The position numbers were made by a program, and so were the translations under genes. Of a DNA stretch of 27,347 nucleotides, positions 8,333-18,664 are shown one piece after another. The stretch is from contig KV921058.1 in NCBI GenBank assembly GCA_002081555.1, forward strand, positions 8,087-35,433, in the 5' to 3' direction. Positions within the stretch are counted from its first letter, which is position 1. Every line of letters begins with the position of its first letter. The stretch comes from Protostelium mycophagum (Eukaryota > Evosea > Variosea > Protosteliida > Protosteliaceae). Below the pieces are notes generated by a model. The model was given only the letters and a program-made list of their open reading frames with translations, made no database searches and was not told the DNA's origin.

Positions 8333-10189
8333 TCAACTCGAGTTGAAGGTGAGGCCTTCGGAAGTTCCATCCAAATAGTTTTGGAGAAATCTCTGAGTGA
8401 CACGTGTGTAATTGGTCACGTTTTCTTTCCACGCCATAAAATTGTGGTAGTCTCCGATGCTTTCTATGCTCTCTTCGTACAGCCCACTACAACGAGTCAG
8501 ATTTTCAACACGGACTACAACGAACCTGAGTGTGTCTGTGAATTTCTCGAGCTGTTCTTGCAAATCCTCAAAAAGATTCTTCTCAGAAAGCTTCGACTTG
8601 TCCAAATAGTATCCCATCACATAAGAGTACTGCAACACTCTACAGATCTTCAGTTATTTTGTCTGTCTACAACGATGTAGAATGTACTGGGGAGCTCTTC
8701 GCAGGTATGAAATTATGTGATAATCATTCGAAACGATATACCTTCTGTTGGCGATAAGTTGCTCAGTGGCCTCCATCAAGAACTTGGTGTCTTGGCTTCT
8801 CACGTCGAAAGTGTCTAAGATCTGCATCTCCCTCTTCTGGCACTCGCTCCTCTGTTGGTCCGCGATTTTTCCCGCGTTTTTGTGTGATTCGTAACGATGG
8901 TAGTAAAACATATACGTCTCAAGTTCGGACTTAACACCTTGGGCCTTATCGTCATCCTTCTTGGCATCGCTCGCGTCATATTTGTTACATTGGTAATATC
9001 CTCCCGTGTTGGTGCCGTGCTCGCTGATACAGTCAGTTTGTGTATGGAAATATCATCGAAATTTCACTCACATCCATGGGCCTCTACACAGCCAGCAGAA
9101 TTCATAACCACAAGAGGAAGTCTTACAGGTCATGTGCATACATCCTCCGTTCTTTTCTATGGGCGATCTGCATTTCGGGCAGCTGCAGCTCATCAGGATC
9201 ACATCTTAGTGCAACTGTGAGACTCACTTCTTTGTGTTTGCCTTAAGCCACTTGACATTCTCTGACTCATCAGAGGCCTTCTGACGCCATTTGTCAAGAC
9301 GTTCACAATCCACAGGCTGATGATCTCCAATGTCGGAGTCGGCACATCTGAAACAGAAAGCGAAGCCACACTTGCAGAGCACAGGAGGTCTTCTGCCCGT
9401 CCTCTCACAACGTACGGCGTTAGTACATCCTGGAGCGGGGCACCATTTAACATGTGGGTTGTCGTCCACAAACGATCTAAACATGTACTTTCTATACTTT
9501 TGGTACGTCTCGTCGGGGGTGAGCTGCTTGAATGCCTGCTCGTGGACGATGGCGTTACACTTTGGAGAGGGACATCTGGCGTATATGCAAGAAGGGCCAT
9601 CGCCGATCTTTACCTGGAGGAATGTCATTTTTCAAATCACGTGATGACGTGTAACTCACATTAAGATAACCCTGCCAACAGTCCTTGCAGTATCTATGAC
9701 CACAGCTGAGGGCGAATGTCTCTCCGTCTGGTAGATCTTCGAGGCATATGAGACAGGTGTGTATCGCAGAAGGGTTCTTTATGGGTCGTTCTAACTCTAA
9801 AGTGGACATTCCAGCCGCTGTGCAAGTCTTCTTGGGGTCATCGAGGTATGATTCTATCAACTTCTCTTTATTCCACCTAATATGGTCAGATCAAACGGTC
9901 TTGAGCTTTTGACTTACTTAAAATAACGGAGAAGAGCAGCTGCGGCTGCTTCTGTTGGAATACCACAGACTTGAACGACTTCGTCTATCATTTTCTTGGA
10001 ATTATTTGTGATAGCATCTTGTGGTAATACTTCAAAACTAGCTGTCCGTGAGATTTTCATCGAGGGAGAGGGTTCATCGCCAAACATTGGGTCTGACTCC
10101 CCCAGTTCTAGTCCTCCATCATCGTCAATATCCTCGTCTATATCGCTCAATTCCTCGTCATAGTCGTCCATCATTTCATCGTCGCTCAT
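8333..10189 (-). CDS. Ariadne-family RBR E3 ubiquitin ligase (524 aa)
   Basis: Six exons: 10189-9918, 9876-9660, 9613-9228, 9182-9072, 9023-8742 and 8639-8333. All junctions keep frame. An acidic N-terminus ([20 protein letters not shown]) is followed by a UBA-like helix region and RING1 from Cys132 (CLICLEDL, then [10 protein letters not shown]). Next come the IBR zinc ligands ([21 protein letters not shown]) and RING2 ([19 protein letters not shown]). Cys306 in GGCMHM matches the catalytic thioester Cys of [16 protein letters not shown]-like sequence leads into the C-terminal Ariadne domain, with [16 protein letters not shown] and the LYEESIESI helix. The length is close to the human protein (about 557 aa). 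The family works with neddylated cullin-RING ligases, which relieve autoinhibition by the Ariadne domain. Introns of 41-48 nt carry CTGAC-type branch sites; the last is 102 nt. Confidence 0.95.
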
Positions 10190-10573
10190 TTTCGAATTGG
10201 ATATGCAATTTGATCAAATGATTCTGGTCAACGAAAAATGATATCCTCGCGTTGTAGTCTGTCAAAAAAAATTTCGTCACAACCCGAAGGGCAACACCGA
10301 AATTCGTCATCATGGCGGCGTGATGTCGTCTTTTAAGATAATAGGGGCACCCGAAGAACTGACGCACCACTCTTGGATGAAATACAGAATATCCAAAATT
10401 TATTTTGGCTTCTTGTGTATTCGATTCAGTTCTCTTTATGTACATGGCTGTCCTCGGTTTGGGACGACAATACTCTTCAAGTTTCGAGATTTCAGCAGCA
10501 AATCTCGACATCATCGTCATAAATAAATGTTGACCTGTAATCCTCAGAGAGGAACCCATGCGCCAAGACTCAC
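10190..10573. other. Spacer upstream of the Ariadne gene, with an unexplained long minus-strand frame
   Basis: The region separates the Ariadne start (10189) from the stop of the membrane-protein gene (10574). A minus-strand frame stays open across it, running into the Ariadne start and including MSRFAAEISKLEEYCRPKPR. It has no recognisable family, and its composition resembles leader sequence. I treat it as promoter and 5' UTR, but a small overlapping gene cannot be excluded. Confidence 0.3.
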
Positions 10574-11184
10574 CTAACAAAAACACATGATGGTTCTCAT
10601 TCTTGGTTCTCTTCTTGTTAAAATACACCACATCGTTAAGATGAAACTGCTTATTCCTGACATGTTCAGATATCGAAACATTTAATGTTGATTTAATCAT
10701 GTTAGAGTGCTGGATGGAAAGAGTTCTTGTATCTGTATAATCACTCACCATATAAAATTCCCATCGCGAAATTGAGTGCAGCGATGTTCTAACATTTTTA
10801 GAGATCTGTTTCATCCAAAGTGTTATTTTCTTACCTTCTCAAAATGCATGTGTCGTATTCCTCTTGCGATTGAGCTGAAGGAAAAGGCAAAATTGACCAA
10901 AAGATAAAATGTTCCAGCCATTACACAGAGGAGCTTCATTTTGGAAGTTGAATTGCATCTGACTCGAAAGAAGCAGAGAAGCATATATGTAACATGTGCT
11001 GACCATCCCCATCCAATTGGTGTGACTATCTCGTAAACCACAAAATGTAGTTTGATGAAGATGTCGTCACAGAGTGATAATGCCAGCAGTACTAATGGAA
11101 GAAGCACCCATACTGAGATTAAAATGATCTTTTACGGTCAATCCATATCCAAATTTACCATTTATTTACCATCTGGATCGACAT
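10574..11184 (-). CDS. Four-helix integral membrane protein of unknown family (143 aa)
   Basis: Exons 11184-11170, 11128-10835, 10788-10749 and 10656-10574 join in frame. The first exon encodes only MSIQM. Its 41-nt intron ends TTGACCGTAAAAG; the others are 46 and 92 nt, the last ending CTGAACATGTCAG. Hydrophobic segments are IILISVWVLLPLVLLALSLC, HVTYMLLCFFRV, KLLCVMAGTFYLLVNFAFSF and, spanning exons 3-4, NIAALNFAMGILYGISSFIL. The last two exons only become hydrophobic in the frames these splice sites dictate, which supports the model. The C-terminus ends MRTIMCFC, whose cysteines could be acylated. The topology suggests a small tetraspan protein. I recognise no family signature, so transporter, receptor fragment or scaffold are all open. 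Confidence 0.65.
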
Positions 11185-11251
11185 CTTCTCCTTTGTTTCT
11201 GTTATAATTGAGATCTCTTCCTTCGGCGTTGAGACCGCGGCAGGCGTCGCC

Positions 11252-11639
11252 ATGCCTGGTGGTCGGTGAAGTGGAAGTTCTCTCTTTCTTTTTTAATAGA
11301 AGTTGGTTCTCGCTGACACCAGAAGACACTTCTCAAGTGATTTTCGCCTTTTGCCGGTCACCTTTTCAAAGAAAAAATGCACGGTAGTAACCGAGAGTGA
11401 TCACGTTTATTATGTGGGACAAGCCGGCGAAACCGAGGGTTGTAGAGACACAACATCTAAAAGCTGTGTCTGGACGTCCAGAGAAGTTTGGAAATATCAG
11501 TGAGAGCTCCTCCTTCCACTTTCCAGGTACAAACCACCTTTTAGAACATCGTTTTACGCATTCGCCACCATCAGATGATACCATTTCATCCTCTTTATTT
11601 CTCATGACAGACTCCTCTTCTTTTTGGTACAAGAAATGA
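11252..11639 (+). CDS. Possible small protein, convergent with the Ser/Pro-rich gene
   Basis: ATG at 11252 opens MPGGR, a 34-nt intron (11266-11299) follows, and exon 2 (11300-11336) continues SWFSLTPEDTSQ up to a GT. Beyond that the frame is uncertain. One coding-like stretch near 11410-11490 reads DKPAKPRVVETQHLKAVSGR, and an open frame continues to TAA at 11637-11639 with RFTHSPPSDDTISSS. If real, its 3' end overlaps the last exon of the opposite gene (stop at 11602) by 38 bp. Its start lies 67 bp from the start of the divergent membrane-protein gene. No domain is recognised. The 5' exons look plausible; the 3' model is a guess. Confidence 0.35.
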
Positions 11640-14228
11640 CGCTCTCCTCGAACGTCAAATTCCTTCTATTGCGGATCGGCGACCACGGATTACTCGGCGA
11701 ATTCTCCTTCTCTGGGGAGTTTGCGATCTTGCTGCTCCTCATCTCTCCAATCCCTCCCTGGAGGGGTCAATGATGACGTAATCGTGTGTACACTGTGTCG
11801 ACAGTGGAGAAATATGTCGACAACTCACTGTTCCGCCTTTCTCGAGTTCCATGAGAAGTTTTCTCTCCCACTCTGCGTCCGGGGGGGAGGCCTCTGCTTG
11901 TCGACAAATACTAGATCTTCTGCCGACAGATGTCCTCTTGCCGAGCGAGGTCCTCTTCTCTGAGACCTTGATCGACTCAATCTTGACGGGCTTCTTAACT
12001 TTCTCGGAAAGTTTCTCGACTTTTTCTGGAATTCTCTCGGGTGACTTCTTCGGGGAGGGGGGCTTGTCGACACGAGGGACGAATTTGGCGGGCTGGGAGT
12101 CTGTCAGAAATATGGGGGAAAAGGCGGGAAAATACCTTGGGGAGGGACGGAGGGGGTTTAAGACTCGAGACAGGTTTGACCAAACGGCTGACTGCTGGTG
12201 CTTTTTTCGGCGGAGAATCTTCCTTCTTTGCTGCGGACACACTTTTGACCATCTACAACCAGTCAGATCTTCAAGATGTTATAAATTACAAGAATAGCAC
12301 CTTATTGAGTTCAAAAGACGAATGCGTTGTAGATAGCTTTCTCTGTGGTGCCGCAGTCGTTTTTGTCGACTTCTTTGGTTCTGCAGATTCCTTAGTGGTC
12401 TCGGTAATCTTTAGCTTGGTGGAGGTAAAGCTAGTTGTCGACATTGTTGCTCTGAGGGGAGAACTGCTCGAATTAGATCTCGATAATGTCGACCTTGGCC
12501 TAGGCAAAGCCCCCTCTGCGAAATTTCAGTGAAATCTCAATCTTGATGTCACTCACTTGCACCGGAATTTCTGCGAGTTTTCTCGGAAACTTTATCAGGG
12601 GGTGGGAGGGTGTGAATTTTCTCCACACTTTCTGGTGGGCTGCCTGATTTTTTGTCATCCCCGTCTGAAGGTCTTCTTAATTTCGAGGGCGGGAGGTAGA
12701 TCTCGCTGGGGGAAGAGGGGGCGGGGACAGAGGGGGCGGTGGGTGTCTTAAATAATCGGTCCGGAGTGGCAGAAGCGATCTTTGAGAGGGTGAGGCGTTG
12801 GGAAGGTGTCAGAGTTCCTGGAATGAGATCAGATGACGTAATCACTTCGCGCGGCAAAGAAACACATGTAATTTTTTTGTTGTAGAGATGGTGTGTTCTT
12901 CGATTCTCCATGAATTTTCCGTGAAATTTCTCACCCTTGGGCGTGATGGGTCGATTTTCTTCGTGTAATAGAGCAGACCTGAACGCCTGGTCTGCCGCGT
13001 TTCTGTTTTCCTTCATCGCGGCGAATTTAGACATGATGTCTTTCAACACTCTGTCTTCATCTGGCGACAAGATTTTCTTTTCTTTAGAGGCGGGAGGCTG
13101 TGCCGTTTGAGTTTTAAAAAGGATGAGGTGTGTTTTCGGTGACCTCCGGCTTGGTCATGAAAAGATGTCCAAACCGATTTTTATAAGCAAGAAGGTCGAA
13201 AAATTACCGTGATAAATGAGGGTACGTCAGTGACGTCAGGTTCTGGAGATTTTGGCGGGAAACCTGTGAAGGGAGGGGGAGACATATCAAAGTCGATTTC
13301 AGAAGCAGCTTCTCTTAATTCCAAGGGGAGGGATGTCTCAATCTGCATAGGCGAGTCCTTCAACTCCAACTGCAACGAGTCAGTCGACGAACCAATGGCA
13401 AGACGTACTTGTACAAAAGACTTTGAGACCGGGGTTTGGGGGTCGGCGGTTGGTCTCGAAATTTCAGTCTGTACACTAAAAGTTGGCGGTGAAAGATTGT
13501 CAAAAATGGGCACAGGGAGTGCAGTTGAATTCGAGGGTGTGGGAAGTGTTGGTTCAGGGTTTGAAAAAATGGTGGCCGCATGTATCGCGCTGGCCCCTCT
13601 CTTTGGACGATTCGAAAATGCCTGGATCCGTTTGATGACCGCGTCCACATCCTCGGGTAGTTCTGGCTGCAAGTATTGAATGGGATGGATTATGTGCGCA
13701 ATAATACAAACATACCTTCTTTGGGATCTCCTTTGGAGGAGCTTTAGGTGAGTTTGTGCGCTTCTTAGAATTGAGAGGTGTCGAAGATGGGCTGCCACGT
13801 TTCGTGGTCGGCCCAAGATCGAGAAGGTCTGCAGAAAATGATGTTTGAGAGGGCTGAGTTGAAAGGATAGTGCGAGCTGTAGTTAATTGATTCACTTGCG
13901 AGAAGAGCTTGTCTTGCATCTAATAACATCAGATCTTTCCGAGTAAAAATGGTGACCTGTTGTTCAACATCGAAGAACACGCTCTCAAGGGTTCTCTTTG
14001 TCTTTCTTGCCGAAGTCGGCGTCAAAGGGGTCAAAGAAGAGAATCTATCATTCTGTATTTTGGTGAGATGGAGGCTGCGATTGACAAAACTTACTTGCGC
14101 GAGAGAAGCAATAAGAAGGTCTGTCTCTGTTGTATCTCCGACGAGATCTAATCCTTCATTCGTTCAGAGATGAAAATCTTGATATGGGGACACCTACTTG
14201 TCGAAAGAGAATGAGCTATCTCAGACAT
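11602..14228 (-). CDS. Ser/Pro/Lys-rich putative cell-cycle protein with KEN box (713 aa)
   Basis: Ten exons: 14228-14198, 14153-14095, 14052-13957, 13919-13716, 13666-13208, 13097-12557, 12515-12301, 12252-12136, 12092-11829 and 11757-11602. All junctions keep phase, and the total is 714 codons including TGA. Most of the protein is predicted disordered, with many TP/SP sites (LTPLTPTSARK, TPSNSTALP, DKPPSPKKSPER) and a Lys-rich stretch VEKLSEKVKKPVKIESIKVS. Possible helices are MQDKLFSQVNQLTTARTIL and PEDVDAVIKRIQAF. Near the C-terminus SPEKENSPSNP holds a KEN box (679-681), and RRNL (693-696) fits the D-box pattern RxxL. This suggests an APC/C-degraded CDK substrate acting on chromosomes or the spindle. 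No folded domain identifies the family; shugoshin-, sororin- or INCENP-like proteins share this composition. The model is strong, the function inferred. Confidence 0.75.
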
Positions 14229-14229
14229 A

Positions 14230-14463
14230 GGAGAAAGTGGCGTGCCTGAGGCCATCGTTTATGCTCATACAGGAAGAGGTCAAAATTTGAAAAACGCTTT
14301 TCAAACGGTGAATTTTGGCGCGCAAATTTTAGTTGCTCTCTACAACTCGCAAGAAGATGAAATCCTGACCGGCATCCCTTTGATTTCATCCAACAAGATT
14401 GTTTATCAATTCTACTGTAGTGATATCAAAGTTGATACAAGTGGAGTTGCTAGTGAACAGTAA
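14230..14463 (+). CDS. Coding-like fragment without a start codon, unknown family
   Basis: A plus-strand frame reads ESGVPEAIVYAHTGRGQNLK, continues through VNFGAQILVALYNSQEDEIL, and ends with TAA at 14461-14463. The composition is convincing protein, but there is no in-frame ATG. Upstream sequence is occupied by the first exon of the divergent Ser/Pro-rich gene (14198-14228). A GTG near 14242 is unlikely as a eukaryotic start. It may be a terminal exon whose 5' exons lie on the opposite strand of the neighbouring gene, or a truncated remnant. I do not recognise it. Confidence 0.35.
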   Translation, partial: GESGVPEAIVYAHTGRGQNLKNAFQTVNFGAQILVALYNSQEDEILTGIPLISSNKIVYQFYCSDIKVDTSGVASEQ

Positions 14464-14846
14464 TCTGTCTGTGGTCTTGTCAAATCCATTTGTTTAATCT
14501 AAAGAGGAGGAAGGCTAAAAATGGTGAATTGAAACTTGAGCAGTCGAAATAATTCATTATAAAATCTCTGTTGCCATCTCGAGCATTGCTGTATCATTGA
14601 ATTTGCGAAAATAGAATCGGATTTAATTTGTTTGAATTGTGGGAGTATCTGAATTCAACACTGTCATTTCGTAACCTTATTGCTGCTATATAAATCAAGT
14701 TTAGAGAAATGAAAAAAACCTTTTTAATGAATATCGCATCACATTCAACCTGCCGCAAGTCTGTAGAGCATCTGCCGAAAACTCCTTCAGGCAGGGGACC
14801 CGCCTGAGGGTGATTTTTCTGTAGTTAGATTCATTTTTTATTCAAC
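14464..14846. other. Spacer upstream of the monooxygenase gene
   Basis: The sequence is AT-rich with no supported gene. It contains the presumed promoter of the monooxygenase gene. GCAGGGGACCCGCCTGAGG near 14792 is GC-rich against this background, and TATATAAATC at about 14688 could be a TATA-like box. Neither is established. Confidence 0.35.
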
Positions 14847-16526
14847 ATGCAAGAACAAATTTACGACGTCATTATAGTGGGCTCTGGTCCACAAGCATTA
14901 GGAGTGGCTGCTCGCATTGTAGATGGGGGTTCCGACGCTTTCTCTGACGTGCAACATGAGAAGGATGCACCAAAAGATCGTGCTGTCGGACTGAACATTG
15001 TGGCCGTAGATCCATCAGGTTGAGGATGATATTCGTCAAACATTAATTTTTGTCAGGGAAATGGCTGGGCCGATGGAATAATCTGTTCTCTAAACTTGAA
15101 ATTCAATATTTGAGATCTCCCGCCTCTTTCCATTTTGATCCCTCCGACAACCATGCACTTCACGGATACTTCTCGAAAGACTCTCGAGAAGAGGACTGCC
15201 TCTGTACACCAAACTTATTTCAAACAAAAGGAAACAGGTCCGTCTTTTAACCAGAATTATAGTCGCTGATCGTGTCAGAAAATCGAAAAGGTTTTATTAT
15301 TCAGAAGATTTCAGACAATTTGACCGCCCATCTTCGGCGCTTTTCAAGGCATTTGCTGAGCGTGTTGTAAACGACTACAATCTGTCAGACTGCGTAATGC
15401 AGGACGAAGTGGTCAATATTGAGCCAGTATTCAATGGAGTTTCTAAATCCGTGAAGGATGTGGTTGAGTTTATAGTGAAGACAAAATGCGACAGAACTTT
15501 GCGCGGGAAAAATGTGGTAGTTGCGATGGGCATGAATAAGCTGGTGATGCCTGTTTGGGTAAGAATTTTAACAAGTTTTTGGAGAACCCCAAAGTGACAT
15601 CAATGCAGGTGAAAGAGATTCAACAATCTTACCCTGAGGGACGTTTGGAGTTCGCCTTGTCAAAAATGTCAAAAGTACCGGACCTGTCAAATGTGCCACA
15701 TAAGAGGGTTGTTGTAGTGGGAAGCGGACTGACAGCAGGACACATGGTCATGTTGGCGCTGAACCACGGAGCCACCCACGTTCACCTCATCAGTCGTAGA
15801 AAACTGTGCTCAAAATACTTCGACTTTGACTTGGACTGGGTCGGGCGGTTCAAATCGAAGATGATGTCGGAATTTTATGCCAAGAGCTTTGAAGGTGCGT
15901 TGAATGACTCTGCAAAAATAGTCAAATTGTTGAGGGCATTGTAGAGAGATTATGTGTGATTAAGAAGGGAAGAGGCGGGGGGAGCGTTAATCCGGAGATG
16001 ATGGAGAAGCTAAATCGGGCACAATCTTCCGGGTTAGCGACGATCAATTTGTGTACAGAAATCACCGGTGCGGTTTGGACTGGAGCTTGTTGGGAATTGT
16101 CGACATCAAAGAATGAACAGATTAAATGCGACTACATTTGGCTCGCCACAGGATTGTGAGTTTGATAACAGGACGAAAGTTAATGATATATAGCGCACGA
16201 GATATACAAACTGAGCCTATTCTCCAGAGTATTCACCAACATTTTCCCATCGAATCAACGGAGGGTCTGCCTCACCTCACGGAAGGTAAGTTATCAAAGA
16301 AATAATGATTGAGATCATCACAGATCTACAGTGGACTCAAGGTCTCAATTTGTACATAACAGGGGCTTACGCCGGGTTGCAAGTAGGCCCGGACGCTTTC
16401 AATTTGGCGGGCGCAAGAAGGTCGAGTGCACGCATTGTCAATGCAATGTTTCCAGATGAAGATAAGAAAGATCAGCTGAGCTATTCCACAAGCACCAACA
16501 TCTACCAAGTGTTGAGTTCGGAATAA
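14847..16526 (+). CDS. FAD/NAD(P)-dependent monooxygenase (474 aa)
   Basis: Seven exons: 14847-15018, 15057-15237, 15279-15558, 15609-15894, 15945-16155, 16194-16285 and 16324-16526. Introns are 38-50 nt and all in phase. The N-terminal Rossmann motif YDVIIVGSGPQALGVAAR (GSGPQA, residues 12-17) binds FAD. SGKWLGRWNNLFSKL and IQYLRSPASFHFDP are the blocks typical of the lysine/ornithine N-hydroxylase and OSGIN-like branch. A second Rossmann motif, RVVVVGSGLTAGHMVML (about 245-261), fits NAD(P)H. IWLATGFARDI (about 372-381) is the conserved ATG motif of flavin-dependent N-hydroxylases, and the C-terminus carries LNLYITGAYAGLQVGP. It probably hydroxylates an amine or amino-acid-derived substrate; which one cannot be read from sequence. 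No biosynthetic neighbours such as NRPS genes are present. Confidence 0.85.
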
Positions 16527-16747
16527 AATTGGACATCACCGCGCACATTTTGACAGAAATTACGTCACCCGCGACATTTGCACGGAGTTATGAACCATCA
16601 TCCTGTCATCAATGACATATTCGACAGGTGTCCCGGTGTACACCGCTGTCGAATTTAGTCAAAAGGTGTGCTCGGCAATGTCTAGATTTGGAAGGATCCT
16701 TCTACAACAAACCGATGCATGGTATGAAAACACTCGCCACATCCACG

Positions 16748-18312
16748 ATGTCAAGAGTCCTACTTCTCGTGGCATTCATCGCCTTAGTCTTCGCTAAAGT
16801 CGACCTCCATGAAAAGAAAGTCATCTGGGGGGGTGGCCTCTCTCGCCACATCTCCATCCGGTCCGTCACCAAGCATCGACCAGGACATCGGCTCATCTTC
16901 AGCGATACTTTGAAAAGACGCTGCACTCCACATGACGCTTGTGTGAGTTCATCGCCGTCGTCCTCTATCTTCTGAACATGTTGAAGGAGAAGGACAAAGT
17001 GACCTCTGCTTATGAGTTGATCTATGATGATGGGGTCTCCCTCCCTTTATGTCTTTGCGAAGGACATGAGATGGACGCAACACAGATGGCAGAAACCTTT
17101 TCATTGTGAGATCACCACTTGGTTATCGCTAATCTCGCAGTGTGCCCCTCGCCATACGCTCCTCTGTGAAGAAGATCACGGCAAGAAGGAAGGGAAATGG
17201 TGCTTTTACCACCGGCAACAGCATCGTCTTTAAGGGTCGATATGGTGTTGAGGTAATCCTCCTTCCATGTCGCTTTCTCACATCAACACTAGGTCTTTGT
17301 CCATGAGGCAGCACATGCATTTGATTTTAGTAATGGCGTCAGAGGAAGTGCCGGGGTGAGTCACCATCATACGTAACCCACACTGAAGATTTATAGTGGG
17401 ATTTTGCTCTTTCCAAAGACAGCTGCGTCCCCGACGCCTACGCCCGCAGCAGCAAGGCAGAGGTAGTTTTCCCGCCAAAAAAGACCCTACTTTTCTGAAT
17501 GATCTCAGGCCTTCGCACAGACCGCTGTACTTTGGACGTATTTAGCTTTGAAAGGGGCAAGTGACAGCACATTGAACAACCACACTTTTTCGTGCTGGTC
17601 GCACGCCAGAAAGATGGCACAGCAGCTTTTGCCTTTTCACAAGCCCCAATTCGACTCTAGCTCTCACGTAATGATGACGTCATTGACGTATTTTGACATT
17701 TGTAGTACGTCATCTCTCCAATGGGAAGCAAAAAAAGTGGACTCACCGTGAAGGCTGACGATCATGTCTATTTTAAAAATAGTACGTCTACAACTTGGCA
17801 GGTGGGGACATGTCACATTGATGTCAAGATTGTCAATATGACACCAAAACATTCAATTTTCTGAGAAAATTCCAGCTCGTAGAAGCCAGTTCCGCGAGAC
17901 ACTGGTTGTTGTGCGACACAAAGACAAACCAATGTTTAGATGGCATCGGGGCACACTCGGGAGGCGCTCCCCGCGTTGCCTCTAGGAACGGGTCCAAATG
18001 GCAGCAGTGGATTGTCGAGAAGAGGGGTGGTGAGATCTTTGTGCAGCATCACCAACTATCAATTGTGTACATGACGCCCACAACCAACTGTCCTTGTACT
18101 GCAGCTTTGCTGCAGCATCAACAACACCATCGTGGACACTCATAAATGTCGACATTGCTGACATCATGACAGCGTATTTTAGACTGAAGAACCGCGCCAA
18201 CGAATTGTACTTGCACTTGTTGAATTGTGCATCTACAACTGGAGACTTGAGGTTCTCCAAGCCCTCCCACGATGCCAGATGTCAAGACTTCCACTTTACA
18301 AAAAAGAAGTGA
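16748..18312 (+). CDS. Secreted HExxH metallopeptidase-like protein with lectin-like C-terminus (402 aa)
   Basis: Nine exons: 16748-16942, 16987-17105, 17141-17252, 17293-17355, 17397-17462, 17509-17667, 17706-17801, 17876-18066 and 18105-18312. All are in phase, with introns of 35-74 nt. The start was chosen at MSRVLLLVAFIALVFA, a signal peptide; an in-frame ATG lies at 16724. VFVHEAAHAFDF carries the zinc motif HEAAH (His146, Glu147, His150). It is followed by WDFALSKDSCVPDAYARSSK and AEAFAQTAVLWTYL, where Glu185 is a candidate third ligand. This matches fungal/protist zincins in which YAxxxxxEDFAE follows the HExxH helix. The C-terminal 160 residues (HWLLCDTKTNQC, KWQQWIVEKRGGEIF, NELYLHLLNCAST, CQDFHF) show QxW/trefoil-like repeats suggesting carbohydrate binding. 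A role in digestion of food or attack on prey cell walls is plausible but inferred. Confidence 0.75.
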
Positions 18313-18454
18313 CCTCTAAACGCGCTTCCGTTTTATTTGTATTGGTCTATCTTCATGTTGATCTACATCGGGGTGGTGTAGACGGCCACATTCCTGTCAC
18401 AAGGTCTGATTAAGTGAAATTCGGGGATAACAGTGCCCCTCCTGTCAAAATTAA

Positions 18455-18660
18455 TTTTGAAAAATAACAAAAAAGTACAAAAAAAATTAATGAAATATAA
18501 TAAAAAAGTAAAAAAATAATAAAAAAAGAAAAAAATGTCGAAAAAAAGTTGACAAAAAATATAAAAAAAGGTAATAAAATATTAAAAATAAATAAACAAA
18601 AAGCAAAAAAAAAGTAAAAAAATAGTAAAAAAACAGTAAAAAAATAGTTAAAAAAAATGA
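18455..18660. repeat. A-rich low-complexity tract
   Basis: About 200 nt, over three quarters A on the plus strand, of the form AAAAAAGTAAAAAAATAGT. It lies between the convergent stops of the metallopeptidase gene and kinase gene A. On the minus strand it is a T-rich 3' flank that could help transcript termination. Confidence 0.8.
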
Positions 18661-18664
18661 AAAA

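Noticed and set aside
9320-9664. Plus-strand frames of 104-114 aa opposite the Ariadne RING region
   Set aside because: They are antisense to Cys-rich coding sequence; the minus strand encodes the RBR zinc ligands.
10806-10834. 29-nt intron in the membrane-protein gene joining EK to ISKNVRTSLHS
   Set aside because: The acceptor at 10789 gives a 46-nt intron and a hydrophobic continuation (NIAALNFAMGILYG) that completes a membrane helix.
11825-12532. Several long plus-strand frames opposite the Ser/Pro-rich gene
   Set aside because: They are shadows of the minus-strand exons. Low-complexity coding sequence often leaves the opposite frames open.
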